NCBI RefSeq assembly: GCF_002934685.1
Contig: NZ_NKHL01000120.1
Coordinates: 199,410 to 263,409, forward strand
Reading direction: 5' to 3'
Length of the DNA stretch: 64,000 nt
DNA from: Pseudomonas bohemica
GTDB taxonomy: Bacteria > Pseudomonadota > Gammaproteobacteria > Pseudomonadales > Pseudomonadaceae
Every line of letters begins with the position of its first letter. Within the stretch, counting starts at the first letter, position 1. The translations under genes and the position numbers were made by a program. Shown here in pieces: positions 1 through 8,184 of this stretch. The notes under the pieces were generated by a model. It had not been told where the DNA came from and did no database searches. It was given only the letters and a program-made list of their open reading frames with translations.

Positions 1-623
1 TGGTTGGCGTAGTAGGTCGACTGCTGATATTTGCGAATGCTTTCGGCGCTGGTCTTCAGCTCCCGCGCATACCAGTCATCGAAACTGCGATCCGGCACGC
101 CCTTGGCCTTCCAGTCTTCAAGGCCGATCGGGTTGACCAGCAGCAACTGATCCACCTGATCCGGATACATCAGCGCAAAACGCGTCGCCAGCATGCCGCC
201 CATGGAGTGGCCGACGACGGTCACATGATCGATACCTAAATCGGTCAGCAGCGCCTTGGTGTTCTGCGCCAATTGCTCGAACGAATACGTGTAGTCCGCT
301 GGCTTGCTGGAGCGACAGAAACCGATCTGATCCGGCGCCACCACACGATAGCCTTCGGCCGTAAGGGCCTTGATGCTGCCCTCCCAGGTCGCGCCGCAGA
401 AGTTCTTGCCATGCAGCATCACCACGCTTCGGCCGTTGGGCGTGCCGGTCGGCTTGACGTCCATGTAACCCATCTGCACCTGCGCGCCCTGGGACTGGAA
501 ACTGAAGTTCTTTGCCGGAAACGGGTACTGAAAACCTTCCAGCTGTGGGCCATAGGACGGGGCCTGTGCCGCCATCAGCGGCAGGCTGACGCTCATCAGC
601 AATGCGGGTAGCCATTTGGTCAC
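1..623 (-). CDS. Secreted alpha/beta hydrolase (partial, C-terminus beyond window)
   Basis: This is a hydrolase of the alpha/beta fold, truncated by the left edge of the window. The first ~20 residues form a signal peptide (basic MTKW, then a hydrophobic stretch ending in AQA), so the enzyme is probably periplasmic. An HGKNF oxyanion-hole region is followed by GHSMGG, the nucleophile elbow with Ser as nucleophile. I chose the GTG at 621-623 because GGAG lies a suitable distance upstream and the signal peptide begins there. The substrate cannot be told from sequence. The His and part of the acid region of the triad fall outside the window. Confidence 0.85.
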   Translation of the reverse strand, partial: MTKWLPALLMSVSLPLMAAQAPSYGPQLEGFQYPFPAKNFSFQSQGAQVQMGYMDVKPTGTPNGRSVVMLHGKNFCGATWEGSIKALTAEGYRVVAPDQIGFCRSSKPADYTYSFEQLAQNTKALLTDLGIDHVTVVGHSMGGMLATRFALMYPDQVDQLLLVNPIGLEDWKAKGVPDRSFDDWYARELKTSAESIRKYQQSTYYAN

Positions 624-785
624 GAAAACGCTCCAGACAGAGTGGGAATCAAGAGCAGACCAACGCCGCCCTCGGAAAAGTCCCTCGAATGGAGTCTGAT
701 TCAGGAAGCATTTTCAATGTTGCAGCGATTAACGGTGCTTGCATGGGTACAATAGGCGCCTTTCCCTTCTGTTACGGCTTCTCTC

Positions 786-1496
786 ATGACTGACCCCATT
801 CGCCTTTCCAAACGCCTAATCGAGCTGGTCGGCTGCTCCCGTCGCGAAGCCGAGCTGTTCATCGAAGGCGGCTGGGTGACGGTGGACGGCGTTGTCGTCG
901 ATGAACCGCAATTCAAGGTCGAGAACCAGATCGTCGTGCTCAGCCCCGAGGCCAAGGCCGATACCCCGCAAGCCGTGACCCTCCTGTTCAACGCGCCCGC
1001 TGGCATGAGCCCGGAACATGCGCTGCCATTGATCACACCCGGCACCTTGTCGCCCGAGCACAGCATCGGCAAGCGTCCGCTCAAAGGTCACTTTCTGCGT
1101 CTGGAAGCGATTTCGACCCTGCAAGCCAACGCCAGCGGCCTGATGGTGTTCAGCCAGGACTGGAAGATCCTGCGTAAGCTTACCGATGACCGCAGCAAGA
1201 TCGAGCAGGAATACGTGGTGGAGATTGACGGCGAGATGGTCGCTCACGGCCTCAACCGCCTTAACCACGGCCTGATGTACAAAGGCAAGGAATTGCCGAA
1301 AGTCAAAGCCAGTTGGCAGAACGAAACACGCCTGCGCTTCGCCATGAAGAACCCGCAGCCCGGCGTCATCGCCCTGATGTGCGAGGCCGTGGGCCTGAAG
1401 GTCGTCTCCGTGCGCCGGATCCGCATCGGTGGCGTTTCCATCGGCAAGGTGCCGGAAGGTCACTGGCGCTACATGACCGACAAAGAAAAGTTCTAA
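786..1496 (+). CDS. RsuA/RluF-family pseudouridine synthase homologue lacking the catalytic Asp
   Basis: The 236-residue protein has an N-terminal S4 RNA-binding domain (about residues 5-50, RLSKRLIELVGCSRREAE) followed by an RsuA/RluF-type pseudouridine synthase domain. In active members the catalytic motif reads GRLDxxTxGL. The matching stretch here is STLQANASGLMVFSQD (residues 110-125), so the Arg-Leu-Asp triad is Thr-Leu-Gln and the nucleophilic Asp is replaced by Gln113. The C-terminal part is well conserved (VGLKVVSVRRIRIGGV). The family modifies uridines in 16S/23S rRNA. This copy looks intact as a gene but may be catalytically dead and act only as an RNA binder. The ATG at 786 is the first in frame. 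Confidence 0.85.
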   Translation: MTDPIRLSKRLIELVGCSRREAELFIEGGWVTVDGVVVDEPQFKVENQIVVLSPEAKADTPQAVTLLFNAPAGMSPEHALPLITPGTLSPEHSIGKRPLKGHFLRLEAISTLQANASGLMVFSQDWKILRKLTDDRSKIEQEYVVEIDGEMVAHGLNRLNHGLMYKGKELPKVKASWQNETRLRFAMKNPQPGVIALMCEAVGLKVVSVRRIRIGGVSIGKVPEGHWRYMTDKEKF

Positions 1497-1562
1497 CCCT
1501 CTTTTTCAGCGCCGCGCGGGACTTCGCGCGCGCTCATACCGATTGATCAGGAAATACGCATC

Positions 1563-2024
1563 ATGATGAACAACGACGTACTGCGTAGCATTCGCTACAT
1601 GCTCGACATCAGCGATACCAAAGTGGTGGACATCATCAAGCTGGGCGGCATCGACGTCACCAAGGCGCAGGTCACGGCCTTCATGAAGAAAGACGAAGAA
1701 GACGGCTTCGAGCCCTGCAGTGACGAGGTCATGGCGCATTTTCTCGACGGCCTGGTGTTCTTCAAGCGCGGCAAGGACGAGAGCCGTCCACCGCTGCCGA
1801 TCGAACTGCCGATGACCAACAACATCGTGCTGAAAAAGCTGCGCGTGGCGTTCGAACTCAAGGAAGAGGACATGCACGCAATCCTCAAGGCTGCCGAGTT
1901 TCCAGTGTCCAAGCCGGAGCTGAGCGCCCTGTTCCGCAAGGCCGGCCACAACAACTATCGCCCGTGCGGCGACCAGCTGCTGCGCAATTTCCTGCGCGGT
2001 CTGACCCTGCGCGTTCGCGGTTGA
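1563..2024 (+). CDS. DUF1456 (YehS-like) protein
   Basis: This 153-residue cytoplasmic protein has two tandem copies of the DUF1456 module. Each begins NNDVLRSIRY- or NNIVLKKLRV- and ends with a PCxDxxxxxFLxGL motif (around residues 52-64 and 136-147). Its function is unknown; E. coli YehS is the best known relative. Adjacent ATG codons at 1563 and 1566 are both possible starts after an AGGAAA ribosome binding site. It stands alone downstream of the pseudouridine synthase homologue, with 66 bp between them. Confidence 0.85.
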   Translation: MMNNDVLRSIRYMLDISDTKVVDIIKLGGIDVTKAQVTAFMKKDEEDGFEPCSDEVMAHFLDGLVFFKRGKDESRPPLPIELPMTNNIVLKKLRVAFELKEEDMHAILKAAEFPVSKPELSALFRKAGHNNYRPCGDQLLRNFLRGLTLRVRG

Positions 2025-2055
2025 GCGCTGTGAGGCGTTGGATGAGCCAGGCTGC

Positions 2056-2760
2056 ATGAACCAGCGCTACAGCGTGACCCCCATCGGCTTCGTGCGCTCC
2101 TGTTTCAAGGAGAAGTTCGCTATCCCGCGTCAGCCACAGTTGGCGCCCGCGGCCCGTGGCGTGCTGGAAATGGTTTCACCGTTCGATCAGGGTGATGCGG
2201 TCCAGGGTTTGGAGCAGGTCAGTCATGTCTGGCTGCTGTTTCTGTTTCATGAGGCACTGGAAGAAAAACCGCGCCTCAAAGTGCGCCCTCCTCGCCTGGG
2301 CGGCAATCAATCTATGGGAGTGTTCGCGACGCGGGCGACCCATCGCCCCAACGGCATAGGCCAATCGGTGGTCAAGCTGGAAAAGGTCGAGGCAGGTCGC
2401 TTGTGGCTGTCGGGGATCGACCTGCTGGACGGCACGCCGGTGCTGGACGTCAAACCCTACGTGCCTTACGCCGACATTATCGCCAATGCCAGCAACGGCA
2501 TGGCGGCTGGGGCACCTGGGCTGATCCCGGTGTCCTGGGATGAAAGCGCGCTGTCACAAGCCCGCGAAAATGCCCTGCGTCTCGGCGAACCGTTGGTGGA
2601 ACTGATCGAGCAGTGCCTGGCTCAGGATCCGCGCCCCGCCTATCAAGTGCCTGCGCCAGAACGCCGCTACGGCGCGCAATTCTGGGATCTGGACGTGCGC
2701 TGGCATTACCCGCGTCCGGGCCACATATGCGTGCTGGAAGTCGTCGCTGCTGCCAGCTGA
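2056..2760 (+). CDS. trmO: tRNA (N6-threonylcarbamoyladenosine-37-N6)-methyltransferase TrmO
   Basis: The protein is of the TsaA/YaeB (TrmO) family, which adds the N6-methyl group of m6t6A37 in threonine tRNAs using S-adenosylmethionine. It begins with the family signature VTPIGFVRSCFKEKFAIPRQ and contains GVFATRATHRPNGIG and DVKPYVPYAD, the two most conserved blocks. The length of 234 residues is normal. I prefer the ATG at 2056, since the family starts a few residues before TPIG. An in-frame TTG at 2038 would add six residues. Confidence 0.9.
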   Translation: MNQRYSVTPIGFVRSCFKEKFAIPRQPQLAPAARGVLEMVSPFDQGDAVQGLEQVSHVWLLFLFHEALEEKPRLKVRPPRLGGNQSMGVFATRATHRPNGIGQSVVKLEKVEAGRLWLSGIDLLDGTPVLDVKPYVPYADIIANASNGMAAGAPGLIPVSWDESALSQARENALRLGEPLVELIEQCLAQDPRPAYQVPAPERRYGAQFWDLDVRWHYPRPGHICVLEVVAAAS

Positions 2761-2974
2761 CACGGTAGGGGCTGTCCGTCGAACGGCGCACCATGCGAGC
2801 TGCGTACTGTGCGCCTGATAAATCTTGGGTGAAGCAGCCACTCCCACCGTCGAGCTTCAATGAACGGGCGCTTGCGAAACTTGCTTAGCCTCTGGCCTAT
2901 CTTCGATAATCCGCCGCTCACGCCAACCAGTGGCCCACAGAAGATGCGCTCACGCATCGGGGCGGAGGCTCAGC

Positions 2975-4201
2975 ATGGATGCACAAGCCGCAGCGCGGCT
3001 GGGCGATGAAGTCGCCCATGGATTCGGCGTCGCGGCCATGCTCGCTGGCGCAGTCGCCGGTGCTCTTGTCGGCGCCGCCATCATTGCGGCGACAGCGGCG
3101 ACCGGTGGCCTGGCGGCAGTGATTCTGGCGGGGTCCATCGCTGCTGGTGGGTTGTCGACGTTCCAGGTGGTCAAGGGGCTTTCGACCATCTTCAATCTGC
3201 CCGAACCCACCACGGGGTCGCTCATCAGAGGCAGCCCCAATGTCTTCATCAACCTGCGCAACGCCATGCGTGCCAGCGAGGATATCTCAACCTCGTGCAG
3301 CGGATTTCCCATGGGCCACCCCTATTGGCCGTTTCCGGTCACCATCGCCGAAGGCAGCGCCACGGTTTTCTTCAACGGCAAGCCGGCGGCGCGACTGAAA
3401 AGCAAGATGACCTGCGGTGCGCACATCAAATCCGGTAGCCAGGACACATTCATCGGCGGACCGACGCTGCGTATGGAATTCGTGCTGGATATCGAGGGCT
3501 GGATGCACTCCGGGCTTGAGGCGTTGGGCCTGGTGGCGGCCGCAGGCGCTCTGGTTCTGGCGGCGGTGGCCGGGCTGGCAGTCCTGTTGACCGGCGCGGC
3601 ATTTGGTGTGGCGGTCTACCGCGGCATGGAGCTGCTGGGCCAGTTGGGGGATCGGCTCGGCCCTGGTTATCGCGATCTGTTGCAGGGCATCGCCGGGTTG
3701 GCGCTGCTCGGTGCCGGGCCGAAGATGGCCCGACTGAGTGCCGAGCGCAATGCCGCGCGCCTGGCCAGCCAGATCCAAGTGCTGGAAGTGCGCACTGCCG
3801 CGCAGGTAAACGAGGCCTGGGCCGCCGAGGGCAACCTGCCAGCCTGGCTTGAGGGCACCATGGTCAACACCGAGGTGGTGCCGGCCGGTACGCGCTACCA
3901 GATGGTCGTCGCCAAGGGCCAGGCCGAAGCCCTCGTTCGAGGTAAGCCCGCGTTCGGTGCTTTCGGCACACCCGACCCCGTTCCCAGCCAGGCCTACGCA
4001 CGGGACAAACTCGTCATCCTCGAGCGATTCAAAGAGGACGTGTCGCATGTGGTAACCCTCGAAACCACCGCCCCCCAGAAGGTGTACAGTGGCATTACCG
4101 GCCCCCTGGAAGACTTCGGCGGCGGCGTCCGTCAGGTGCAGTTCGTCGGTGACAAAAATCTAAAAGTGGTGGGCGCACCCCGCGTGCTGCCGTCGGAGTA
4201 A
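2975..4201 (+). CDS. Type VI secretion PAAR effector of Tse6 architecture
   Basis: The 408-residue protein has the layout of Tse6 of P. aeruginosa: an N-terminal hydrophobic Gly/Ala-rich region (about 18-60), a PAAR-like spike-tip domain (about 77-165, with GSPNVFINLRNAMRA, FNGKPAARL, CGAH and DTFIGGPT), a second hydrophobic region (183-250), and a C-terminal soluble domain (about 285-408) that should be the toxin. PAAR proteins sit on VgrG and are fired by the T6SS. The toxin domain contains WLEGTMVNTEVVPAGTRYQM and a SQAYARD segment. I cannot assign its activity; an ADP-ribosyltransferase/NADase-like fold is possible. The ATG at 2975 follows a GGCGGAGG site. No Eag-type chaperone, vgrG or T6SS gene is adjacent. 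Tse6 resemblance is from memory of that protein. Confidence 0.85.
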   Translation: MDAQAAARLGDEVAHGFGVAAMLAGAVAGALVGAAIIAATAATGGLAAVILAGSIAAGGLSTFQVVKGLSTIFNLPEPTTGSLIRGSPNVFINLRNAMRASEDISTSCSGFPMGHPYWPFPVTIAEGSATVFFNGKPAARLKSKMTCGAHIKSGSQDTFIGGPTLRMEFVLDIEGWMHSGLEALGLVAAAGALVLAAVAGLAVLLTGAAFGVAVYRGMELLGQLGDRLGPGYRDLLQGIAGLALLGAGPKMARLSAERNAARLASQIQVLEVRTAAQVNEAWAAEGNLPAWLEGTMVNTEVVPAGTRYQMVVAKGQAEALVRGKPAFGAFGTPDPVPSQAYARDKLVILERFKEDVSHVVTLETTAPQKVYSGITGPLEDFGGGVRQVQFVGDKNLKVVGAPRVLPSE

Positions 4202-4207
4202 AAATCT

Positions 4208-4669
4208 GTGATATCTGATTTTGAGGAAGTCCGGGAGGACAGCAAGGTCATCGACGAAAGCATGACCGTAGACCGCATCATCGCTCAGGGATGGGCGCCA
4301 TGCCGGGTAGTCGACGTGCGCTGGCGCTGGCAGGGGCAGCCTCTAAACATTGCCCATCGCCTGGGGTTGCTGGCGATCGTGGTGCCGGATCGGCAACACC
4401 TGGCCATCCTGTGGAACACCGACGAGTCGGGCGTGAATGCAACCCTCTACGTGATCTCCGGCGACCGTCAACAGCAGGTGAAAGTCAGCGATCAACTGCT
4501 GATCAATGGCAAGGTCGAACCGGGCGTTTACAGCTGGTTCGAGTACTTCCCCCATGACTCGCCCAGCATTTTTACCTGCATGTTCACCCGCCAGCGCGAT
4601 CAGGCGATGTTCAGGGTGGATATCGATGCGGCACGCGGCACGGTGATAGCAGTGCTGCCGTCGCGCTGA
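4208..4669 (+). CDS. Probable immunity protein to the upstream PAAR effector
   Basis: This 153-residue protein has no signal peptide or membrane segment and no family I recognise. Its position just behind a PAAR toxin gene and its size fit a cognate cytoplasmic immunity protein. The start is a GTG at 4208. The effector's last codons (GGAG running into TAA) supply the ribosome binding site, so toxin and immunity translation look coupled. The sequence is rich in alternating hydrophobic and polar residues (AIVVPDRQHLAILWNTDES), suggesting a beta-rich fold. The role is inferred from context only. Confidence 0.65.
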   Translation: MISDFEEVREDSKVIDESMTVDRIIAQGWAPCRVVDVRWRWQGQPLNIAHRLGLLAIVVPDRQHLAILWNTDESGVNATLYVISGDRQQQVKVSDQLLINGKVEPGVYSWFEYFPHDSPSIFTCMFTRQRDQAMFRVDIDAARGTVIAVLPSR

Positions 4670-4744
4670 GCATTAACCCGTAGCCGAGGATCCGAGACGC
4701 CGCTGCCCGTCCTCCAACCCTCCTGCTGTGCGCTGGCGGAGAAA

Positions 4745-4786
4745 CAAAAAAACCGCCTGGTCCGTGACCTCCAGGCGGTTTTTTTC
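4745..4786. terminator. Bidirectional rho-independent terminator
   Basis: Inverted repeat AACCGCCTGG / CCAGGCGGTT with a 10-nt loop, preceded by a run of A and followed by a run of T. It can serve both the effector-immunity pair (plus strand) and fpr (minus strand). Confidence 0.85.
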
Positions 4787-4820
4787 AGACGCCAAGTTGC
4801 TGTCGCCTGTACTGACTTAT

Positions 4821-4870
4821 TCGCGGATGAATCAGCTCCCACAGTCTATGTGAGAGCAGTTCATCCGCGA
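4821..4870. repeat. REP-like inverted repeat
   Basis: Arms TCGCGGATGAA and TTCATCCGCGA are perfect complements around a 28-nt interior containing GCTCCCACAG. This resembles short repetitive extragenic palindromes common between genes in fluorescens/syringae pseudomonads. It lies between the terminator and the end of fpr. Confidence 0.6.
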
Positions 4871-4912
4871 TTGAGTCCGATCCGAGACCTACTGTCGCCA
4901 GCAGGTTGAGTG

Positions 4913-5692
4913 TCATTTCTCGACGAATGCGCGCTCGATCAGGTAATCACCCGGCTCGCGCATACGTGGCGAAACGGTCAGGCCGAAGCTGTTCAGCACT
5001 TCGCTGGTTTCGTCGAGCATGCTCGGGCTGCCGCACAGCATGGCGCGGTCGTCCTGCGGGTTGATCGGCGGCAGACCAATGTCGCTGAACAGCTTGCCGC
5101 TGCGCATCAGGTCAGTCAGGCGGCCTTCATTCTCGAACGGCTCGCGGGTAACGGTCGGGTAATAGATCAGCTTGTCACGCAGCGCTTCGCCGAAGAATTC
5201 GTTCTGCGGCAGGTGCTCGGTGATGAACTCGCGGTAGGCGACTTCGTTCACGTAGCGCACGCCGTGGCACAGGATGACCTTCTCGAAACGCTCGTAGGTT
5301 TCCGGGTCCTGAATGACGCTCATGAAAGGCGCCAGGCCGGTGCCGGTGCTGAGCAGGTACAGATGTTTGCCAGGCTTGAGGTCATCCAGTACCAGCGTGC
5401 CGGTAGGCTTCTTGCTGATGATGATCTCGTCGCCTTCCTTGAGGTGTTGCAACTGCGAGGTCAGCGGGCCATCCGGCACCTTGATGCTGAAGAACTCCAG
5501 ATGCTCTTCCCAGTTGGGGCTGGCGATGGAGTAGGCACGCATGAGCGGGCGCCCGTTTGGCTGCTGCAGACCGATCATGACGAACTGACCGTTCTCGAAG
5601 CGCAGGCCTGGATCACGGGTGCACTTGAAACTGAAGAGGGTGTCGTTCCAGTGATGAACGCTGAGGACACGCTCGTGATTCATGTTGCTCAT
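4913..5692 (-). CDS. fpr: Ferredoxin/flavodoxin-NADP+ reductase Fpr
   Basis: Fpr transfers electrons between NADPH and ferredoxin or flavodoxin through FAD and supports the oxidative stress response. The FAD-binding motif RAYSIAS lies at residues 52-58, the NADP-binding GTGLAPF at about 117-123, and the C-terminus RAFVEK is typical of bacterial subclass I enzymes. The 259-residue length is normal. I chose the ATG at 5690-5692 (MSNMNHERV); the frame stays open upstream to 5788 but that extension overlaps the promoter region. It is divergent from the LysR gene at 5814, whose product is the expected activator. Confidence 0.95.
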   Translation of the reverse strand: MSNMNHERVLSVHHWNDTLFSFKCTRDPGLRFENGQFVMIGLQQPNGRPLMRAYSIASPNWEEHLEFFSIKVPDGPLTSQLQHLKEGDEIIISKKPTGTLVLDDLKPGKHLYLLSTGTGLAPFMSVIQDPETYERFEKVILCHGVRYVNEVAYREFITEHLPQNEFFGEALRDKLIYYPTVTREPFENEGRLTDLMRSGKLFSDIGLPPINPQDDRAMLCGSPSMLDETSEVLNSFGLTVSPRMREPGDYLIERAFVEK

Positions 5693-5813
5693 GGTACGTG
5701 GGAACTCCTGAAATTTGCATGCGCCAGTCACGGCGCCATTGCGCGATATTCTAGTGGCAGACACAATATCTGTTAACTGGATTATCAAGATATGGGTTAT
5801 CGGTTATATAGAT
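5693..5813. promoter_or_regulatory. Divergent fpr / finR control region
   Basis: The 121-bp intergenic region is AT-rich near the LysR gene. It holds an imperfect dyad TATCT-N16-AGATA (5767-5792) and two GGTTAT direct repeats (5795 and 5802). LysR-type regulators normally bind such dyads between divergent genes. The exact operator is inferred. Confidence 0.4.
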
Positions 5814-6740
5814 ATGCGATTCACTCTCCGTCAACTGCAAGTGTTCGTCGCTGTGGCCCAGCAGGAAAGCGTTTCCCGCGCCGCCGTGCAGCTGTCTTTA
5901 TCGCAATCTGCGGCCAGTACCTCGATCACCGAACTTGAGCGACAGTCCAGTTGCCAGCTGTTTGATCGCGCCGGCAAACGCTTGAGCCTGAACGCGACGG
6001 GGCGGCAATTATTGCCGCAGGCGGTCGCCCTTCTCGATCAAGCCAAAGAGATCGAGGACTTGCTCAACGGCAAGTCAGGCTTTGGTTCGCTGGCGGTCGG
6101 CGCGACGCTGACCATCGGTAATTACCTGGCGACCCTGCTGATTGGCAGCTTCATGCAGCGTCACCCGGAGAGCCAAGTGAAATTGCATGTGCAAAATACC
6201 GCCAATATCGTGCAGCAGGTCGCGCACTATGAAATCGACCTGGGTCTGATCGAAGGCGACTGCAGCCATCCCGATATCGAAGTGCAGACCTGGGTTGAAG
6301 ATGAGCTGGTGGTGTTCTGCGCCCCCCAGCATCCGTTAGCCAAACGCGGTCATGCGACGCTGGCTGAGTTGACCAAAGAGGCGTGGATTCTGCGGGAACA
6401 GGGTTCCGGTACGCGGCTGACCTTCGACCAGTCGATGCGTCATCACCTCAATAGCCTGAATGTGCGCCTTGAGCTTGAGCACACCGAGGCGATCAAGCGT
6501 GCGGTGGAGTCAGGTTTGGGAATTGGCTGTATTTCTCGACTGGCGCTGCGCGATGCTTTTCGGCGGGGGAGTCTGGTGGCAGTGGAAACCCCCGAGCTGG
6601 ACCTGGTGCGTCAGTTTTATTTCATCTGGCACAAGCAGAAGTACCAGACTTCGGCCATCCGGGAGTTTCTCGACCTGTGCCGCGCGTTCACGGCCGGGGT
6701 TCGCCGCAGTGACGAAATTGTGCTGCCCAGTATTGCCTGA
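5814..6740 (+). CDS. finR: LysR-family regulator, FinR-like
   Basis: The 308-residue protein has an N-terminal winged helix-turn-helix (about residues 4-62, MRFTLRQLQVFVAVA, helix region SVSRAAVQLSLSQSAAST) and a C-terminal periplasmic-binding-protein-like effector domain. In Pseudomonas the LysR gene divergent from fpr is finR, which activates fpr under superoxide and related stress. The name rests on this position. The ATG at 5814 fits the usual MRFTLRQL start; an upstream in-frame extension is not needed. Confidence 0.85.
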   Translation: MRFTLRQLQVFVAVAQQESVSRAAVQLSLSQSAASTSITELERQSSCQLFDRAGKRLSLNATGRQLLPQAVALLDQAKEIEDLLNGKSGFGSLAVGATLTIGNYLATLLIGSFMQRHPESQVKLHVQNTANIVQQVAHYEIDLGLIEGDCSHPDIEVQTWVEDELVVFCAPQHPLAKRGHATLAELTKEAWILREQGSGTRLTFDQSMRHHLNSLNVRLELEHTEAIKRAVESGLGIGCISRLALRDAFRRGSLVAVETPELDLVRQFYFIWHKQKYQTSAIREFLDLCRAFTAGVRRSDEIVLPSIA

Positions 6741-6764
6741 AAGGCTATCGGTATTAGAGAACGC

Positions 6765-7133
6765 TCAACCCAGCAAAATCAGCGCCCATACCACCGCGAT
6801 CATGCTCAAAGCGACGAACTGCGCCGCGCTGCCCATGTCCTTGGCGTTCTTGGACAGCGGGTGGCGCTCCAGCGATATACGGTCGATCGCCGCTTCAATG
6901 GCCGAGTTCAGCAACTCTACGATCAACGCCAGCAGGCATACTGCAATGAGAATCGCCCGCTCGCCGCGGCTGACGTGAAACACGAACGACAGCGGGATCA
7001 GGATGACGTTGAGCAACACCAGTTGACGAAACGCTGCTTCGCCTTTGAAGGCGGCGGTCAGGCCATCGAGCGAATAACCCGAGGCATTGAGAATACGTTT
7101 AAGGCCGGTCTGGCCCTTGAAAGGCGAGGTCAT
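6765..7133 (-). CDS. dgkA: Diacylglycerol kinase DgkA
   Basis: This small integral membrane kinase phosphorylates diacylglycerol to phosphatidate, recycling lipid left over from membrane-derived oligosaccharide synthesis. At 122 residues it is normal for the family. It has three hydrophobic helices and the signature VELLNSAIEAAID (72-84), containing the catalytic Glu, followed by KNAKDMGSAA. It lies just downstream of the ErdR-like regulator gene on the same strand, as in P. aeruginosa (PA3603-PA3604). Confidence 0.95.
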   Translation of the reverse strand: MTSPFKGQTGLKRILNASGYSLDGLTAAFKGEAAFRQLVLLNVILIPLSFVFHVSRGERAILIAVCLLALIVELLNSAIEAAIDRISLERHPLSKNAKDMGSAAQFVALSMIAVVWALILLG

Positions 7134-7239
7134 AAAGGAAACTACTGATCGATGAAGACGGTGGAGGCTAGTTCAGCGGCGGTCAAAAAAATGTGAAGAG
7201 CAGCCGCTGAACGCCCTTGGAAAGTGCCTAACAGACACA

Positions 7240-7887
7240 TCAGTTCGGCGAAATCGATTCCAGTTGTTGCAGCAGCAACGCCGCCTGGGTGCGAGTGCGC
7301 ACGTTCAGCTTGCGAAAGATCGCCGTCACGTGGGCCTTGATGGTGGCTTCTGACACGTTGAGTTCGTAGGCGATCTGCTTGTTGAGCAGCCCCTCGCATA
7401 CCATCGTCAGCACGCGAAATTGCTGCGGGGTCAGGCTGGCGAGCCCCTCGCTGGCGGCCTTGGCCTCCGGCGAGACGCTCACAGCTTCATTGACTTGCGC
7501 TGGCCACCAGACGTCGCCGTCGAGCACGTTGCGTACGGCCTGCTGGATGATCTCCAGTGAGCTGGATTTGGGAATGAAACCGCTGGCGCCAAATTCGCGG
7601 GATTTGACTACCACGGCAGCCTCTTCCTGGGCCGAGACCATCACCACCGGCACCTGCGGATACTGACCGCGCAACAGCACCAACCCCGAGAAGCCGTACG
7701 CGCCGGGCATGTTCAGGTCCAGCAGGACCAGGTCCCAGTCGGCTTTTTCGGTCAGGCGCGCTTCCAGATCGGCGATGCTTTCCGCCTCGACCAGCCTGGC
7801 GTCGGGCCCCAGGCCAAGGCTGAGGGCTTGATGCAAGGCACTGCGAAACAAGGGATGGTCGTCGGCGATCAGGATTTCGTAGGTCAT
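7240..7887 (-). CDS. erdR: LuxR-type response regulator, ErdR-like
   Basis: The 215-residue protein has an N-terminal receiver domain with acidic pair Asp9/Asp10, phosphoacceptor Asp57 (LLDLNMPG) and Lys107, and a C-terminal LuxR/GerE helix-turn-helix (about 150-205, LLNKQIAYELNVSEATIKAH). Its place next to dgkA matches erdR (PA3604), a regulator of ethanol oxidation and acetate metabolism. The symbol is based on that synteny. No sensor kinase is adjacent. The ATG at 7885-7887 begins MTYEILIADDHP. Confidence 0.8.
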   Translation of the reverse strand: MTYEILIADDHPLFRSALHQALSLGLGPDARLVEAESIADLEARLTEKADWDLVLLDLNMPGAYGFSGLVLLRGQYPQVPVVMVSAQEEAAVVVKSREFGASGFIPKSSSLEIIQQAVRNVLDGDVWWPAQVNEAVSVSPEAKAASEGLASLTPQQFRVLTMVCEGLLNKQIAYELNVSEATIKAHVTAIFRKLNVRTRTQAALLLQQLESISPN

Positions 7888-8184
7888 TTCATGATCCTGT
7901 TTATAAGTGGGCGCCGACGGATTCAGCCCCCACGACGGCATCCGGGAATGCCAGCCTGTAAACACGGCACATCAGCGCCAAAAACAGACAACGCAGGCCG
8001 TTCGAACGCCCGTGCGGCGCCAAGGATGCCCAGCGAAGCCGGGGTGGTCAAGTTTGACGCTTTGCGGCACAGTCCGCGGCCCTGATTTTGCCGATGTTGA
8101 CGCTGGAACGGTTGCGGCCAATGGGAGGCCCATGCCCGAGCGATACTTGGCCGATAGGCCGCGAAACCCGTAGGTGGCCTCACC
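7888..8184. other. Intergenic region with no convincing gene
   Basis: About 300 bp upstream of the ErdR-like gene. Short open frames occur on both strands but lack ribosome binding sites and recognisable protein sequence. It presumably holds the erdR promoter and the 3' end signals of the DTW-domain gene. Confidence 0.5.

Noticed and set aside
118..615. 165-residue minus-strand frame at the left edge
   Set aside because: It is a shifted frame of the alpha/beta hydrolase; the true frame shows a signal peptide and GHSMGG and starts at the GTG at 621-623.
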